Source: Chara braunii
Lineage: Eukaryota > Streptophyta > Charophyceae > Charales > Characeae
Length of the DNA stretch: 34,605 nucleotides
NCBI GenBank assembly: GCA_003427395.1
Contig: BFEA01000060.1
Span: 499,232-533,836 of the forward strand
Direction of reading: 5' to 3'
Shown here one piece after another: positions 1 through 10,693 of the stretch. Positions within the stretch are counted from its first letter, which is position 1, and every line of letters begins with the position of its first letter. The notes under the pieces were generated by a model. It was not told where the DNA came from and ran no database searches. It saw only the letters and a list, made by a program, of their open reading frames with translations. The position numbers were made by a program, and so were the translations under genes.

Positions 1-1279
1 TTTTTTTTGAAGTACAGCCGAGGATGTTGTAGAGGCCAGTTACTAGGCTCACACTGATCGTCGGAAGCTGTCAGCCATGGTTGTCCTAAAGAGACGAGGC
101 TACCTCCCATCCCATCCTCGCGTCCATACTCCTAGCGGACCGTCTATTCCTAGTATTCTACCTCAGTGTGACCAGCACTCAGGACCATTACCCTACCACC
201 ACCGAGGGGAACTTGAACCGAACAGTAGTGACAGGCACCAGGGCTAGTGACCCAGCCCTGTTGGAAGCGTGGTCGAACGAGCCTCGTCGTACGGGAACTT
301 CGGACGCCAGGCTCAAGCAATCACCTATTAGCCCCTAAGTAGACCGACTAATAACTCACGCCCTCTCTTATCATCGGGAGGCTTATTATTAGTTGGTTGT
401 GACCTCCTCGCAGCCCTATGGTTATGCATGCGTGTGTGTTCGGCATTTGAGGTATGTGCCCGTAGGCTATGTGTATGTTTGTAATGTGCGTGGACCCGTA
501 GCAGGCACTGCTCCCCATGGTAGAGCATCTGCGAAGTGAATACCAGTGAGAGGTGCTCTTATCACCTCTACCAGTGCCTGTGTGAGCCATGTGTAGGTAG
601 CATGTATAGGCCCCTAGAAGTACCTTGCCTTGAGGCAGCAGAGGGGCGACCCTCTGCCTCTTTAATCTATTGCCAACAAATAGACAGCCCTCCTCCAGAC
701 CCTGGTCATCAGCTGGGGCTCCTCCCCCCCCAAAGGCCCCCATGCCTACTTGATCTATCCTCAGTAGTAGACTGTCTCCCACCGATCAGCAGATTCCGGT
801 CATCGGCTACGTACTTCGTATAGGGATCGGAAGGGACAGACTACAGACTCAGTAGGTTGTGGGCCATCATTCGTCCTTCCACTAACCCCAAGCCTTGTCC
901 ATCCAATGTGCCTATCGTGGTTCTACCTGTAGTCAGTATTTGGGGTAGTGTCTCATCTGTGCGTGTCTAATATGTGGTAGATACAGGCCTATTTGGAGAG
1001 GACCCCCCCAAAGTCCGGAACTGGACATGAACCTGTGACCTACAGTATGAGACTGGAGGGTTCTACCACATGCACTACAGTAGGAAGTGGATATAATGTG
1101 TGAAATATCTAGGCTGGGGGAGATCATCAGAACGACCAAAGCCAACAACAGCAAGCAACCAACGTGAAGTCTAGACCAGCATACAACACCCATGGACTAA
1201 CCCCCTGGATGGTGCGCAGGCAGTGTCTAAAATAATACCATGCGTCAGCCCAGGTGGTGTGTGTCCAGCCGTGCGTCAT

Positions 1280-1281
<2 letters not shown>
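1..1281. other. Unannotated region, no recognised gene
   Basis: I see no conserved gene here. The longest open frame is on the minus strand, 348-782 (about 144 codons). It has low-complexity glycine-rich and histidine-rich composition, with no motif I recognise and no frame continuity with its neighbours. The base composition is mixed, without a tail or terminal repeat. A short T run opens the window at 1-8, which could be the end of another poly(A)-tailed element cut by the window edge. Confidence 0.5.
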
Positions 1282-1323
<42 letters not shown>

Positions 1324-1372
1324 CCCCCTGCAGTGCTAGTGGCGCTGGTGAAAGCAGACACCACTAGCCCCC
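1282..1372 (-). repeat. Poly(A)-tailed retroelement 3' end, copy 1 (truncated)
   Basis: A run of 37 T (1282-1318) is followed by about 53 bases that recur almost unchanged at 1816-1866, again directly after a T run. Read on the minus strand this is a shared 3' terminus ending in poly(A), as expected for a LINE or SINE family. This copy stops exactly at the sequencing adapter at 1373, so its upstream part is missing for technical reasons and not through biological truncation. Confidence 0.75.
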
Positions 1373-1410
1373 TGTCTCTTATACACATCTAGATGTGTAT
1401 AAGAGACAGG
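1373..1410. other. Nextera/Tn5 mosaic-end adapter pair (assembly artefact)
   Basis: CTGTCTCTTATACACATCT (1373-1391) is followed immediately by its reverse complement, AGATGTGTATAAGAGACAG (1392-1410). This is exactly the 19-base Tn5 mosaic end in the head-to-head arrangement left at the circularisation junction of Nextera mate-pair libraries. Translated across the junction it gives the known contaminant peptide VSYTHLDVYKRQ. It is not genomic. The bases on either side came together in vitro and may lie kilobases apart or in a different order. Confidence 0.97.
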
Positions 1411-1787
1411 CTGTGCTCTAAGCGTGGCCAGCCATGCTCCTGCGAGATGGTGTGCCGGATTGAGTAGATAGAGATCTGGTGGCGACATGGGAGCTCGTGC
1501 ACCTGGGAAAGGTTGATTAGGTAGATTAGCATTTTGTTGCGGAGCCGGAATTTGCACGTTGGCAGCCATATTGGTTGTTCGTCGCTTAGCCGCTCTGCTT
1601 CTGGTGATGATAGGGTCGCGTCTATACGCGTTCCGAGGGCGAGGTCGCCCACGGTTAGCCAGGTCGCCTAATTAACATGCTATCAATCCTAAGACCCTAG
1701 CCACGTGTCGAGCTCCGATACCAACCTCACGCCCGGCGCGACTTCCTGATCGGAGTGGAATGTGGGCCTGGAAGTGCGAAAAGGGGN
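1411..1787. other. Unannotated segment next to the adapter
   Basis: About 376 bases between the adapter and the next poly(T) tract, with no recognised coding or repeat content. A single N at 1787 abuts the T run and suggests an unresolved homopolymer. Because the left edge is an adapter junction, the true genomic neighbour of this segment is unknown. Confidence 0.5.
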
Positions 1788-3250
1788 TTTTTTTTTTTTT
1801 TTCTTTTTTTTTTTTAACAACCCCCTGCAGTGCTAGTGGCGCTGGTGAAAGCAGACACCACTAGCACCCGGGGAAAGGCTCCATATATTGGTGGGGAGCA
1901 TCACCTGCTGGAAAACGGGTCCAGCGTTCCTTATACAAAGTGAATACAGAATAAATCAAGAAGATATCATGACCGTAGACCGAGGAAAAACCTGCTAACA
2001 TAGATTACTCTATCCTCTAGAGGATTAACTGTGCAGGTTGTTGAGAGGAAGGGAGAATACCTCTTCGCCCTGTACCAGGGGCCATATATCTACTTCTGGA
2101 CACTAGTACCTCCCTCCCCCCGTTTTGCCTGATCTGTTTTTTGAGGTTATGACTGCCATGTATGAGAGGACTACTGCCTGCCAACATAGATTACCCAGGG
2201 GATTAACTGAGCTGGCCTTCTTGGGAGACCACTCCACTATGTTGTTGCTGCCTAAGGGTACCTCTTCAACCTTGTGGAGGGCGCCTGATTAGCCTGAAAA
2301 ATCCGGTGCCCTTTAGGCTAGATACAATACAACTTTTTTCTTACTCCTGCCCAAACCATTGCATATCAACAATTGTTGTGGCTGCCGGGGGGAACATAAC
2401 TGGAAATTCTCCTAGACTCTTCATCGGAATCTCGAGATTGACCTGAAGCCATTCATGGAAAACGAGTTTACTGTCCTTTGTGAACTCAAAGCCTCCCCCT
2501 GCGTTCCCTCCTTCCCCCGGACAAGCAATGTGTGCCATCCTGCCTCCCCTTTCCCCTCCTAGCCAGTCTGCGCAGAAGTTTTTGATTTCTTTTGTAATGT
2601 ATGCTTTCTGTGTCAAATGCATTATCTTTTCCTGCACTTTTTTCCATTGCACTCTTAATTCTGTTTCTATGAATTGTCTGACAATTTCCGTCGCTTCCTT
2701 TTCCCCCAACCTGGCCCCTTCCTGGTCGAACACATTTTTTTGTCCATAACATCCAAATCATCGCCTTCCCAGTCGAGGTGAATAGATTGTTGGTGTAGTC
2801 GGGGCCTAGTTGCTTTCCCCATTCTCCTAGTAAGATGGTTTCCCATTTCCATGGCCATTCCTCCTCAGTGCCAAGTTGGGACTAAATGCGATCCCACCAG
2901 CGCCACATTAATACCGCCCCTGGCACTGGAGGAAGATGTGTTCTATTGATTCACACACTTTGCAACTCGGGAATCCTGCGTAGCATAATTTACATCATGG
3001 AAAAGTCTCCCCTTTCTGTTCCAGGTTGGTTCTGTCAATGATTCGGTTGTTGGTGGGGAGGCATCTATGAGTGATCTGCCACTGCAGGGCGGCGAATTTT
3101 GTTGGTCTCTCTTTTACCCCTTTAAACCATTTTATTCCTTTTATCTGGTTGTCGTCAAAATTTAAGTGTCTCTTCCATCTTTCCCTGACCACTGTCTTCA
3201 CATCTACCTTAGGTCTAATCATCATGCAAGTGTTCTTTACCGTCAGGCCA
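1788..3250 (-). mobile_element. L1-like LINE, 5'-truncated 3' fragment with poly(A) tail
   Basis: The element reads on the minus strand. Its poly(A) tail is the T run at 1788-1815, interrupted by one C, and the shared 3' terminus is at 1816-1866. Coding remnants lie at 2995-3225 (a stretch containing LQWQITHRCLPTN, typical just before the zinc finger of plant LINE ORF2). At about 2895-2975 a CX2CX4HX4C finger with core CKVCESIEHIFLQC follows. This is the C-terminal zinc-binding region (zf-RVT) downstream of non-LTR reverse transcriptases. In-frame stops and a frame change show it is dead. A further open stretch at 2341-2733 probably belongs to the same 3' part, but I cannot assign it a function. 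The core reverse transcriptase is absent, as in 5'-truncated copies. Confidence 0.7.
2880..3225 (-). pseudogene. LINE ORF2 C-terminus, zf-RVT zinc finger (broken)
   Basis: On the minus strand the frame starting near 3225 runs through a helical basic stretch, then the HR-LPTN motif that precedes the zinc finger in L1-type ORF2 proteins. After an in-frame TGA near 2996 it continues into CKLCYAGFPSCKVCESIEH and the rest of a CX2CX4HX4C knuckle. A TAA follows the finger. The family role is nucleic-acid binding during target-primed reverse transcription. The absence of catalytic domains and the two stops make it a non-functional remnant. Confidence 0.7.
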
Positions 3251-3309
3251 GTGAGGTTTACTTTATGACCGGTTCGGCCTCTCTCTCATTGCCATTCACG
3301 CCCTGCCAC

Positions 3310-3392
3310 AAAGCTGCGGAGTTTTGAACCAGGAACCTTATACCACAATGTGCATTTCCAACCGGTATTCTAACCACTGAGCTACATCATTC
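3310..3392 (-). repeat. tRNA-like module (SINE head or tRNA pseudogene)
   Basis: On the minus strand there is a good RNA polymerase III A box, TAGCTCAGTGG (3374-3384). About 54 bases downstream lies a B-box-like GGTTCAAAACT (3320-3330). Spacing and D-loop-like context fit a tRNA, but the acceptor and T stems do not pair, so this is not a working tRNA gene. It ends just upstream of the LINE fragment on the same strand, so it may be part of a chimeric tRNA-headed element. Confidence 0.5.
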
Positions 3393-4779
3393 ATGTTATA
3401 CACATACTGGCCATATATATTCCACAAAGCACTAGTGTGACTTCCACATTTGTGAGGCTCTTCACCGACGTCGTTGGATTCAAAGTTCTTAATTTTTTTT
3501 CTTTTTTTTTTTTTCTCCTCTCTTCTTCTTTTTCATCCCGGCCGCAATGTTGTGTGCGCTATGCGCAAGGGTTGCAGTGCCAAACAAGTTCGACGTGCCT
3601 ACGAACGACAAAAAGTGATAGCGTGGGGCTATGGCCTCGATAGGTAGTAGTAAGTTAGATTGAGTGGTGGTGGAAACAATGGTGCGGCTAGTGGCAGGAC
3701 TTTGTGGCTACGTTGGTGCACTCCTTGAGGTTGGACATGGTGGCAGTGCACGTAGAGCGCCGATATTAATATTGCACTAAACCACCACTACCTTTCTCAA
3801 TGTTGGGAAAAATTAGAATATATGTCACCTTGACATACTTGGGCACTTGGAGAAGCAATGATAGAGACAAGCAAGTCTCTCGCAACTTGCCTTTAAACCA
3901 TCACTACCTCCGATCGTGTTTTCCCCGAACTTGAGTTTCACTTCGCACCGAGTATTGTCGAGCTTGGGTTCCATTGCATTTTCGTTCCTGGTACTCATGA
4001 CAGATACATCCGGAAAAGTCAAAGAAAAATAAAATAAATTCCCATGCCATGATAACCATCACGTACATTCCATGGGGTGTTAGTAAGATTGTGGCCTCAT
4101 AGAGGGCGTATGTCCGACAAAGAACAAATTAAAAAAAAAAAAAAAAAAACATCTCTTATGCTGTCATCGCGGTCCAATACAAAATGTTACAAATTGTGAA
4201 AACCCAACAAAAGCACAAAACATTACATTTTCAATCAAATGAAAAATAAAAGTCAAACTACTATTTTTTAGACAAAAAGAGAGTGCTTTTAACCGCTTCT
4301 CGACAAAGGAGGCAAAAGTCAAGCGATTCTCAAAATGTGCAAAAGCAAAATTCCAGCAAAAATTCAATCTTAGAACTGGAAGTCATTCTCAGCAGATTGG
4401 CAAAAAACAGAGCTCAAACAAACTCTTTTTTTTATCATTTTGTTTTTTAAGGACTGCAAGGCGAACTTCAAAGATGTTAAAAAACGGGTTTAGTGAATAC
4501 TTAATTATAAACCTATAAGTCGTTTTCGACAATTAGGTAAAAACCAAGCTCTACAAAAACTAGTTTAGACAACAAACAATCAATTTTGAAGTTAACAGTA
4601 AAACCCCTTGTCAAAAAACATATGTTATATAAAATAATATATGAAAATTTTGCGCTTGTGAAACATATTCAAAAAAATTAAAAAAAATAAGAGTCAAACG
4701 AGAGTTTAATATTAAGAAAAAAAAATCATTACAAAATAATATGTTCGCTCATATATGCGAGAACATATTATGTTCGTTC
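3393..4779. other. AT-rich intergenic region with homopolymers, no gene
   Basis: No coding region recognised. It contains a pyrimidine run with long T stretches near 3488-3515 and an A run near 4132-4149. Around 4370-4430 and 4495-4560 there are two diverged copies of an element of about 133 bp, both with the order gTCrTTyTCrrCA ... CArAGCTC. Two related AT-rich motifs containing ATATGTTCG occur at about 4739 and 4769. I see nothing else to report. Confidence 0.45.
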
Positions 4780-5218
4780 ATATATGGGCAGGGTGGCCGG
4801 CATTCAGGATGGGTCGAACGCCGGAACCCGAACGCCCTAACGTACGGGCCGTACGGGGCCCCTTGGGGACGCGCTCATAAAAAACAAATCTGATAAAAAA
4901 CATATGTTATGCAGAAGAGTAAACTAAAGTTACTAAACAACATTTGCTTGAGAATAACATCAAAATTCCTTACCAAATTTAAAATAAAAATAAAAAAAGA
5001 AAAATAAATACTAATAAGAAAAATAAGAAAAAATAAAAAGAGAAATTAGATAATTAGAATTACTGAGTGCGCAAATATGTTTTCGACACCGCCATCTTTG
5101 GCGATTTTTTATTTTTTTGTGGTATAGCCAAATGCCCTGCAACTGCACATATCTATACCTCACATAATACAAAACTCATGCAAAAAATTAAAAAAAAATA
5201 ATAAAATATTTGAGGTAC
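4780..5218 (-). repeat. Dispersed repeat R, copy 1 (intact reference copy)
   Basis: The reverse complement of this segment aligns over hundreds of bases with 8483-8718 and then with 10703-10778. Shared landmarks are GCCAAAGATGGCGGTGTCGA, an ATTATTAGTATTT stretch and the AAATTTGGTAAG site, then ATAACATAT followed by a T-rich run. A GC-rich part (about 4785-4870) with GTACGGG and GGGCGTTCGGG motifs also occurs in the other copy (8200-8270). No protein is encoded. Its value is as an uninterrupted copy that shows where the second copy was invaded. Confidence 0.75.
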
Positions 5219-6065
5219 CAAAATACAATCACAACCTAATCTTCTGTGCATCAATCAGCAGGTGGAGACCTGACGGGTCGGTACATTAGCTCAGCGCTAA
5301 CGAGCTGCCCCAGTGGCGGCGTTCAGGCATTGGGGGATCGCTTACAAGGCCGACAAAATCTGTCTGCTTCAATTGTTAGAACTTGGCGCTGATGTGACCA
5401 TGGTGGCGCAGGGAAGAACACTAGGGTGTTAGGGGGGCGTGTCGAGGGAGTAGTGATATGCTCCTAGTCGTTGTTGGTCTCACTTGACTTCTGTCAGGAA
5501 TCCTAGTTCAGTGGAGGAAGGAGAGCGTGATATGTGGGGGTCATCGGCAGGTGGGATCCGGACGCTGCACCATACCTGACGAGACCGATCGGGGGTTTTG
5601 CCCCTCGATCTTTGATATGGAGGTTTTTGCGGGGGTCTCCTGCCCTGACACTGTTGTCAAGGTCAGCCCACGAAGGTGATGAAGACAGGACTACAGAGCA
5701 GGTGATCAGTGAGCGTCTAATGAGACCCGGGGGGCATATCTCGTCCATTCGGCAAGTGCATCACCCGCGATTGAGTCCCAATCTTCTTCGATCTGCGGCC
5801 TTCTTCAGCACGACGGCTATACACATGGCGACAAAGTTCCAATTTGTACGTGTTAGCCATAGAGCGCGAGTGTTGGCTGAGGCGTCGGTCTTTTTGCGAT
5901 TGTCCACGCCAGGTATCAGCCACGTGTCGGTGATAATCTCTTTCAGCGGCGATCTCACGACGATGCACGAAGGAGCCCACACGGGAGTTCTCCGACAGTT
6001 GCAGATCTAGGCAGGAGATCTTACGGCCGTGTGGATCCAGCTTTTGGCTCAACCTGGGGATCGGA
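5219..6065. other. Unassigned region, possible decayed coding sequence
   Basis: GC content rises sharply compared with the AT-rich repeat on the left. Fairly long open frames exist on both strands (minus 5717-6052, about 111 codons; plus 5534-6010, about 158 codons). They overlap and neither shows a motif I recognise. This may be the upstream part of the acidic-protein pseudogene that follows, but I cannot connect the frames with confidence. Confidence 0.3.
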
Positions 6066-7210
6066 TTGTCCCCACCAACGACGTCGATGTCAGCCAGCTT
6101 CGACTCTCCGCTGCCGCGCCAGAAGTCTTCAGCCCGGAGCTCCTTCCTTTCACGCCGCCTCTATGAACTACTGGCAGCACCGTCTCTCGACTTTTGGCTC
6201 CCCACTGACTTCCCCCTTTTCTGGCAATCGCCCACTTACGCTCCTCTATCTTTCCGGGTCAAGCAGTTGGACGTCCCGATCCTCGAAGCCGCCAAGTAGA
6301 GGGAATGGTGGAACAAATATGTGGCGCTTAGCTGCTGTCTTCTCAGTGTAGTGTTCCATTGGGCCGAACCGGCGGACAAGGACGAAGAAGATGAAATTCC
6401 TGACGACGAAGTGGAGTTGCTAGTGATCCAGGCGTGGAGGACGGATACGGAAGGAGAGTTGTTGGGGGTCCTATTCGGGAAGGTGAGGGAAGGTCATATG
6501 GAACCAATTACAGGCGAAGTGTTGGTGTTCTTGGTGCATCTCCTCGACAATCTACCTCTGGACATCCTCTCTCGCTGAGACGAACATCCTACGTCTGTCG
6601 TCCTTACACACACTTCAGTGCCTCATCTATTGTCGTCACCGTGCTTGAAGGCAATCGCTACTACCCCTCCTCGAGGCACTACCTGGTCGTTGACATAACC
6701 GATCTCAGCCTTTGGGACCTGATTATTCGGAGGGGGGAAGAAAGAGAAGAGGTGGGCGAAGAAGAAGAAGAAGAAGAAGGAGAAAAAGGAGAAGAGGAGA
6801 GCTTGGGAGAGGAATCTGACAACCCTGACTACTAGTACAGCGAGTCAGAAGAAAGTGGGTCGGAGGAGCCGGATAGCTCTCGTGAACGAAGCAAGGAAAA
6901 GGACGAGGCTGCAACGCAGAAAAGACGACAGAGGGCAGAGGGAAAGCAGCCAGTGGATCAATCGGGCGGATTGGCGGCGCGGTTGTTGCAAGGCGATTCC
7001 ACGAGCAATCCAGAGCCGCCGAGGAGGATTCCAAAGGAGATAGCATTGCCACCGCGGAGGGATCCATCCGTAGATGCAGAAGAAGAAGCCCTTCGCAGCC
7101 TCAATCCCCTCCGCCACGGCCCATCGTTCGCCTACGTGGAGATGCGGGTGCTCGGGCTTCGTCCCCAGTCCTTATCCCGTCGTCCCTTTGACTACCTCAC
7201 CCTCCATTAG
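6066..7210 (+). pseudogene. Decayed acidic/charged protein, possibly retroelement gag-like
   Basis: Protein-like sequence can be followed on the plus strand through several frames. First comes a hydrophobic-aromatic stretch with LDFWLPTDFPLFW and a downstream VPILEAAK-stop-REWWNKYVA (6066-6350). An acidic segment begins DKDEEDEIPDDE (6321-6578). A long Glu-rich and Lys-rich tract (6720-6835) runs through a TAG at 6834-6836 in frame into a Ser/Glu/Arg-rich part and LLQGDSTSNPEPP (to 7210). Charged low-complexity sequence after a Trp-rich domain resembles gag-like proteins of plant retroelements, but no zinc knuckle, protease or polymerase is seen. At least two stops and two frame changes show decay. 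It could instead be a host gene remnant. Confidence 0.45.
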
Positions 7211-7770
7211 CTCGTGGGCCGCCCTCCGTTTTTTCTCAACTGGCACCCCTTTACGCCTTCCCTATTCCATCAGCTCTACTCCACTCGCTTCATCGCCACC
7301 ATCTTCCCGCATGCTACCACCCGCTCTCTCCTAATCTCCTTTCTCCTCCATATCCTCCTCTTTAGCGTGACATGGCGCGACTAATAATAATACAAAAGTC
7401 TATTGTATGATCGCGGGTACTATCCCCGCGTGCGAAGACTATGAAGACTTCCACGCTGTGATTCCCCGCACTCTTTGCACCCTCTATCGAGATTACCTGG
7501 CCTCACTCCCCCATCAAGACCATCGTTTTCCCCGCATCCATCGCACCGTCCACTACACTCGGCTCCCCATTGGAGATCGAGAGCTTCGACGCTTTCTGCC
7601 ACCTCTCTCGCAAGCTCACCCTCCTCCTGTGTGTCTTTTTAATCGGGAACAAGGGAATTAAACCCCCGTTGAATCCCATTAAATTCCCGTTAAAAACGAA
7701 AATGGGCCGCTCCCACGCTTTTCGGTCCAGAACACGTGGCCCTAGGCAAAAAAAAAAAAAAAAAAAAAAA
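7211..7770 (+). other. Downstream decayed region ending in poly(A)
   Basis: Short open frames continue on the plus strand (for example 7407-7661) without any recognised motif. A 23-base A run closes the segment at 7748-7770. A coding-like region followed by an untemplated-looking A tail on the same strand would fit a retroposed sequence, but no target-site duplication was found and the upstream limit is unknown. Confidence 0.3.
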
Positions 7771-7935
7771 CACTCCCCCAACCCCTTAAGCACCTCTTAT
7801 ACCACCGAATTAGACCAACACCGACCGGCCTGCAACCCGCCACTCACCAATCCCCCGACACCAGTCCCCAAACCTACCCGGAAGCCCTCTAAGTCATCCA
7901 CCCCCACATCCCCCAACCCCCAAGGCCCCGGTTAT

Positions 7936-8147
7936 ATATGTGTAGGTGTGTTGTGTATGCGCGTATATGTGTATATGTGTGCCTGCATGTGAGAGTGTGT
8001 CTGTGCATTAATATGTCTGTATGTGCGCGTGTTGTGTATGTGTGTGTTTGTAAGTGTGTGTGTGTGTATGTGCGTATGATTGTTCGCGTGTGTGTGTGTG
8101 TGTGTTTATGTGTGTTTTTGTGTGTTATTAAAAAAAAAAAAAAAAAA
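7936..8147. repeat. (GT)n microsatellite followed by A run
   Basis: Interrupted GT/TGTA simple-sequence repeat from about 7936 to 8129, immediately followed by 18 A (8130-8147). The open frames across it are low-complexity Val/Cys translations and are not genes. The stretch before it (7771-7935) is C-rich and has no recognised feature. Confidence 0.9.
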
Positions 8148-8189
8148 GTTTTTGTACATCTTTGAAATGTCTATAACCCCAAGGTCACC

Positions 8190-8718
8190 AGCACGTACAT
8201 ACGGAGGTCCGCGGGTGTATGTACGGGCGTTCGGGGTCCTGTACGGGGTCCGAACCCGACGGCATTCGCCCCCCGCCAAAAATTATTTCGGGGCCTAAAA
8301 ATAATTTTGTTTCTCTGAATTTATTTTTGTGAGCTTTCTATGACGTGGGGTACAAGCCTATAAATTTTCAAGTCATTTGGCTCATCCAAATAAGAATAAA
8401 AAATCGCCAAAGATGTCGGTGTCAAAACGTGCTCGCCCACGTTGTTTTTCACTTTTTACTTTTTGTTTTCACTTTAGTTCGGGGTCTAAACAATTTTATT
8501 ATTTTTTGAAACGTTTTTAGTGAGTTTTTCATTATGTGAAGTACACATCTGTAAATTTTCAGGGCATTTCGCTATGCCAAAAGAAATGAAAAATTGCCAA
8601 AGATGGCGGTGTCGAAAACGTGTTCGCTCACTCACTAAATTTAATTCTTTTTATTTTTGTTATTTTTATTATTAGTATTTTTTTTTCGTATTTTATTTTT
8701 ATTTCAAATTTGGTAAGC
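8190..8718 (+). repeat. Dispersed repeat R, copy 2, left part
   Basis: Inverted relative to copy 1. It starts with a GC-rich head (8190-8280) holding a perfect 8-bp inverted repeat, GTACATAC / GTATGTAC, then two diverged tandem subunits. Each subunit ends with AAAAATYGCCAAAGATGKCGGTG-like sequence followed by GTGYTCGCYCAC (first near 8400-8440, second near 8588-8632). Homology to copy 1 stops abruptly at TTGGTAAGC (8710-8718), where a poly(T) tract begins. The same repeat resumes at 10694. Confidence 0.75.
8710..8718. repeat. Target-site duplication, left (TTGGTAAGC)
   Basis: The 9-base sequence TTGGTAAGC occurs here and again at 10694-10702, exactly flanking a poly(A)-tailed insert. In copy 1 of repeat R the corresponding position has a single TTGGTAAGG, as expected for an unoccupied target. 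Confidence 0.8.
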
Positions 8719-9122
8719 TTTTTTTTTTCTTTTTTTTTTTTTTGGAAGAATCATTGGCTTTTATTACAAATAAAAGAAGGCTGGGAATTCCTCACAAACA
8801 AACCAGGAGATATGACCAATAACCCTAATTGGGTTGTTGCTGGAAAACGGGTCCAGGGTCCCTTCCTTTCACTGGTCTATCCACATCTTCCAAAATGGCT
8901 TGAAACTCATAGTAATTTCGTGTAGGAACGAGACACCATCCTACTTGGTGCTAAAGTTCAGTTAAGCAGATCATTGCAATGTTGCTCATCGATATATTAA
9001 ACTATTATCGCATCATGCTGAGTTGCCTAAATCAGCAATATTACTTTCCACCAGGATTCAAGCTGGCAGCCAAGTCGTTAGGAACTAAAACTACCTATAA
9101 GCTCAAAGACCAGGAGCTGGGC

Positions 9123-9525
9123 AAGAAGAAAAAGTTGTAAGGTTACCCTCCCATCACCACTGTCCAATCACATTGTAAAGAGTCTTTGTTGCCTAGACGG
9201 GTCTCCCACCACGCACCCAATTGATACGACTCTAGTTTGCTCTTCACTGGGTCTCTCATTTCGTCCAATCATTGGTCTTCCCACTGCTCCTTCGTGCCAA
9301 CCATTGGTGTTCCCACTGCTCCCCCATAGTGCCGCTGTCGATAGAAGAATAAGTTGTAGGGATACCCTCTCATCATCACTGTCCATAACACTTTAAAGAG
9401 CCCTTGTTGCCAAGACGGGTTTCCCACCACGCACCCAATGGATACAACTCTAGTTTGCTCTTCACCGTGTTTCTCGTATCATCCAACCATTGATGTTCTC
9501 ACTGCTCCTTCGTGCTGACTATTCT
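9123..9525. repeat. Two-copy tandem duplication (about 221 bp)
   Basis: The block beginning AGTTGTAAGGTTACCCTCC (near 9131) recurs as AGTTGTAGGGATACCCTC near 9351. Long matching stretches follow, including CACCACGCACCCAAT and CTCTAGTTTGCTCTTCACYG. Divergence of several percent shows the duplication is not recent. Inside the first copy a shorter internal repeat (CATTGGTSTTCCCACTGCTC) occurs twice. No coding potential is seen. Confidence 0.8.
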
Positions 9526-10179
9526 TATAATGACTGCAAAGAAAACAACTTATCAAAAGGCAAAAATACCTAATACAAACAAGGAGAGAAAATCACAAAT
9601 TTGTTCCCATACATCGCACATAACAATAATACCTCTCTCTCAATCCTAAGATACTTAAACAATACGTGTTTCTAAAAACGAAACACTAAGGGCAGCCTCC
9701 GCACCAGAACAGAGACAGTAAGAAATTTACTTCTCAAGGGAATCAAAAGACAACTAAGCAATCAAAGAACTGCAATACCCGAAAATACGACAGACTAACC
9801 TAGAAAACAGATAAAAAATGAAAAATATGTTCTCGACTTTTTAACTGAATATGGACATAGATACAACCAGGTTCAATGAGAGCTAAATTTTTTTAAGACA
9901 ACGATGACTTATACCAGGGAAAATCCTACATTAAAATATGAGCACAAGAGTCCAGATCAAAATTAAGCCCACAGAAGGAATCGAAAGAGGTGAGAAAAGG
10001 AAAGGATCGCAAACGGAACATGAAGTAAATGCACATAGGGTGTGAAAGAAACAGACAGGTAGTTTCAATCAAGTACCTCGACATTGAGGCAATCACTCGG
10101 CTCGATGTGCGAACGAATGACCTGTTGAATTACCGAAACTAACCTAAACTATGCCTACATGCAAACGAGATGTGTAGAA

Positions 10180-10491
10180 CTAAAGCCCTTGGACACGTCG
10201 CAGCGCTGCCACCACAGCAGCACGCTTTCCCACTGCGTCCAGATGTGCCGCTCCGTCTTCCAAGTTTTTCCTATTGACCGAGGCAGTCAAGATGGCGAAA
10301 TCATGAAAGTCCAGTGCACAACCTTTGGATGGTGAAAAAGAAGCCCCCCCTTTCAAGTTGCAGCAAAAGGCTTGAGGGAAGGACGGCTCCTCTGGTGTCG
10401 AGATCCTGTTAGGTATGAATGTTGGTATGAAGGTCAAACGCGGAGCTGCCAGGATGCCTTGGAGTAAGAGTGTGAGACAATCCCTACCCAC
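10180..10491 (-). CDS. Candidate small ORF inside the retroposed insert
   Basis: An open frame of about 103 codons lies on the minus strand, in the same orientation as the insert's poly(A) tail and near its 5' end. The second half has balanced, helix-like composition (for example NRKKNLEDGAAHLDAV-like charged and Ala-rich sequence ending AAVVAALRRVQGL) and the surrounding DNA is relatively GC-rich. I recognise no domain. Because it sits 5' in a retroposed transcript it could be the coding part of a copied mRNA. It could equally be a chance frame. The upstream ATGs near 10529 do not join it in frame. Confidence 0.3.
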   Translation of the reverse strand: MGRDCLTLLLQGILAAPRLTFIPTFIPNRISTPEEPSFPQAFCCNLKGGASFSPSKGCALDFHDFAILTASVNRKNLEDGAAHLDAVGKRAAVVAALRRVQGL

Positions 10492-10693
10492 TCAAGGGCT
10501 AGGCTACACCGAGGCACCGTTGCCATAGCTCTCACATAGTTATGGTGCCTGGCAAGGTAGGCGCCTCGTGGACAGGATCAACGTCTACATGCCCCGCCGT
10601 TGCGTCCTACTCAGCAGCCGCCGGAGACCGGGCGCCGCCACTGCCGCTGTCGCTGCTTCGTTAACGCACGTTTTTGCGCGGCCCTCCTGAACC

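Larger units (their letters stand above)
8719..10693 (-). mobile_element. Retroposed insert with poly(A) tail in repeat R
   Basis: This 1.97 kb segment has the hallmarks of target-primed reverse transcription. There is a T run at one end (8719-8743, the poly(A) tail of a minus-strand copy), a 9-bp target-site duplication at both ends, and flanking sequence that joins into one continuous copy of repeat R when the insert is left out. Its 5' end (near 10693) is GC-rich. Near its 3' end a 24-base stretch around GCTGGAAAACGGGTCCAG (about 8838-8862) also occurs near 1908-1931 in the LINE fragment. It could be a non-autonomous LINE derivative, a SINE-like element with an unusual body, or a processed copy of a host transcript. 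No reverse transcriptase is encoded. Confidence 0.75.

Noticed and set aside
1336-1569. Minus-strand frame crossing 1373-1410 as a protein
   Set aside because: It is read through the Nextera adapter and carries the contaminant peptide. It is an artefact.
3310-3392. Functional tRNA gene
   Set aside because: A and B boxes are present but acceptor and T stems do not pair. The same holds for 19810-19880.
5283-5320. TTAGCTCAGCGC as a polymerase III A box
   Set aside because: No B box at proper spacing and no tRNA-like arms follow.
7938-8165. Open frame rich in Cys and Val on the plus strand
   Set aside because: It is the translation of the (GT)n microsatellite and the following A run, not a cysteine-rich peptide gene.
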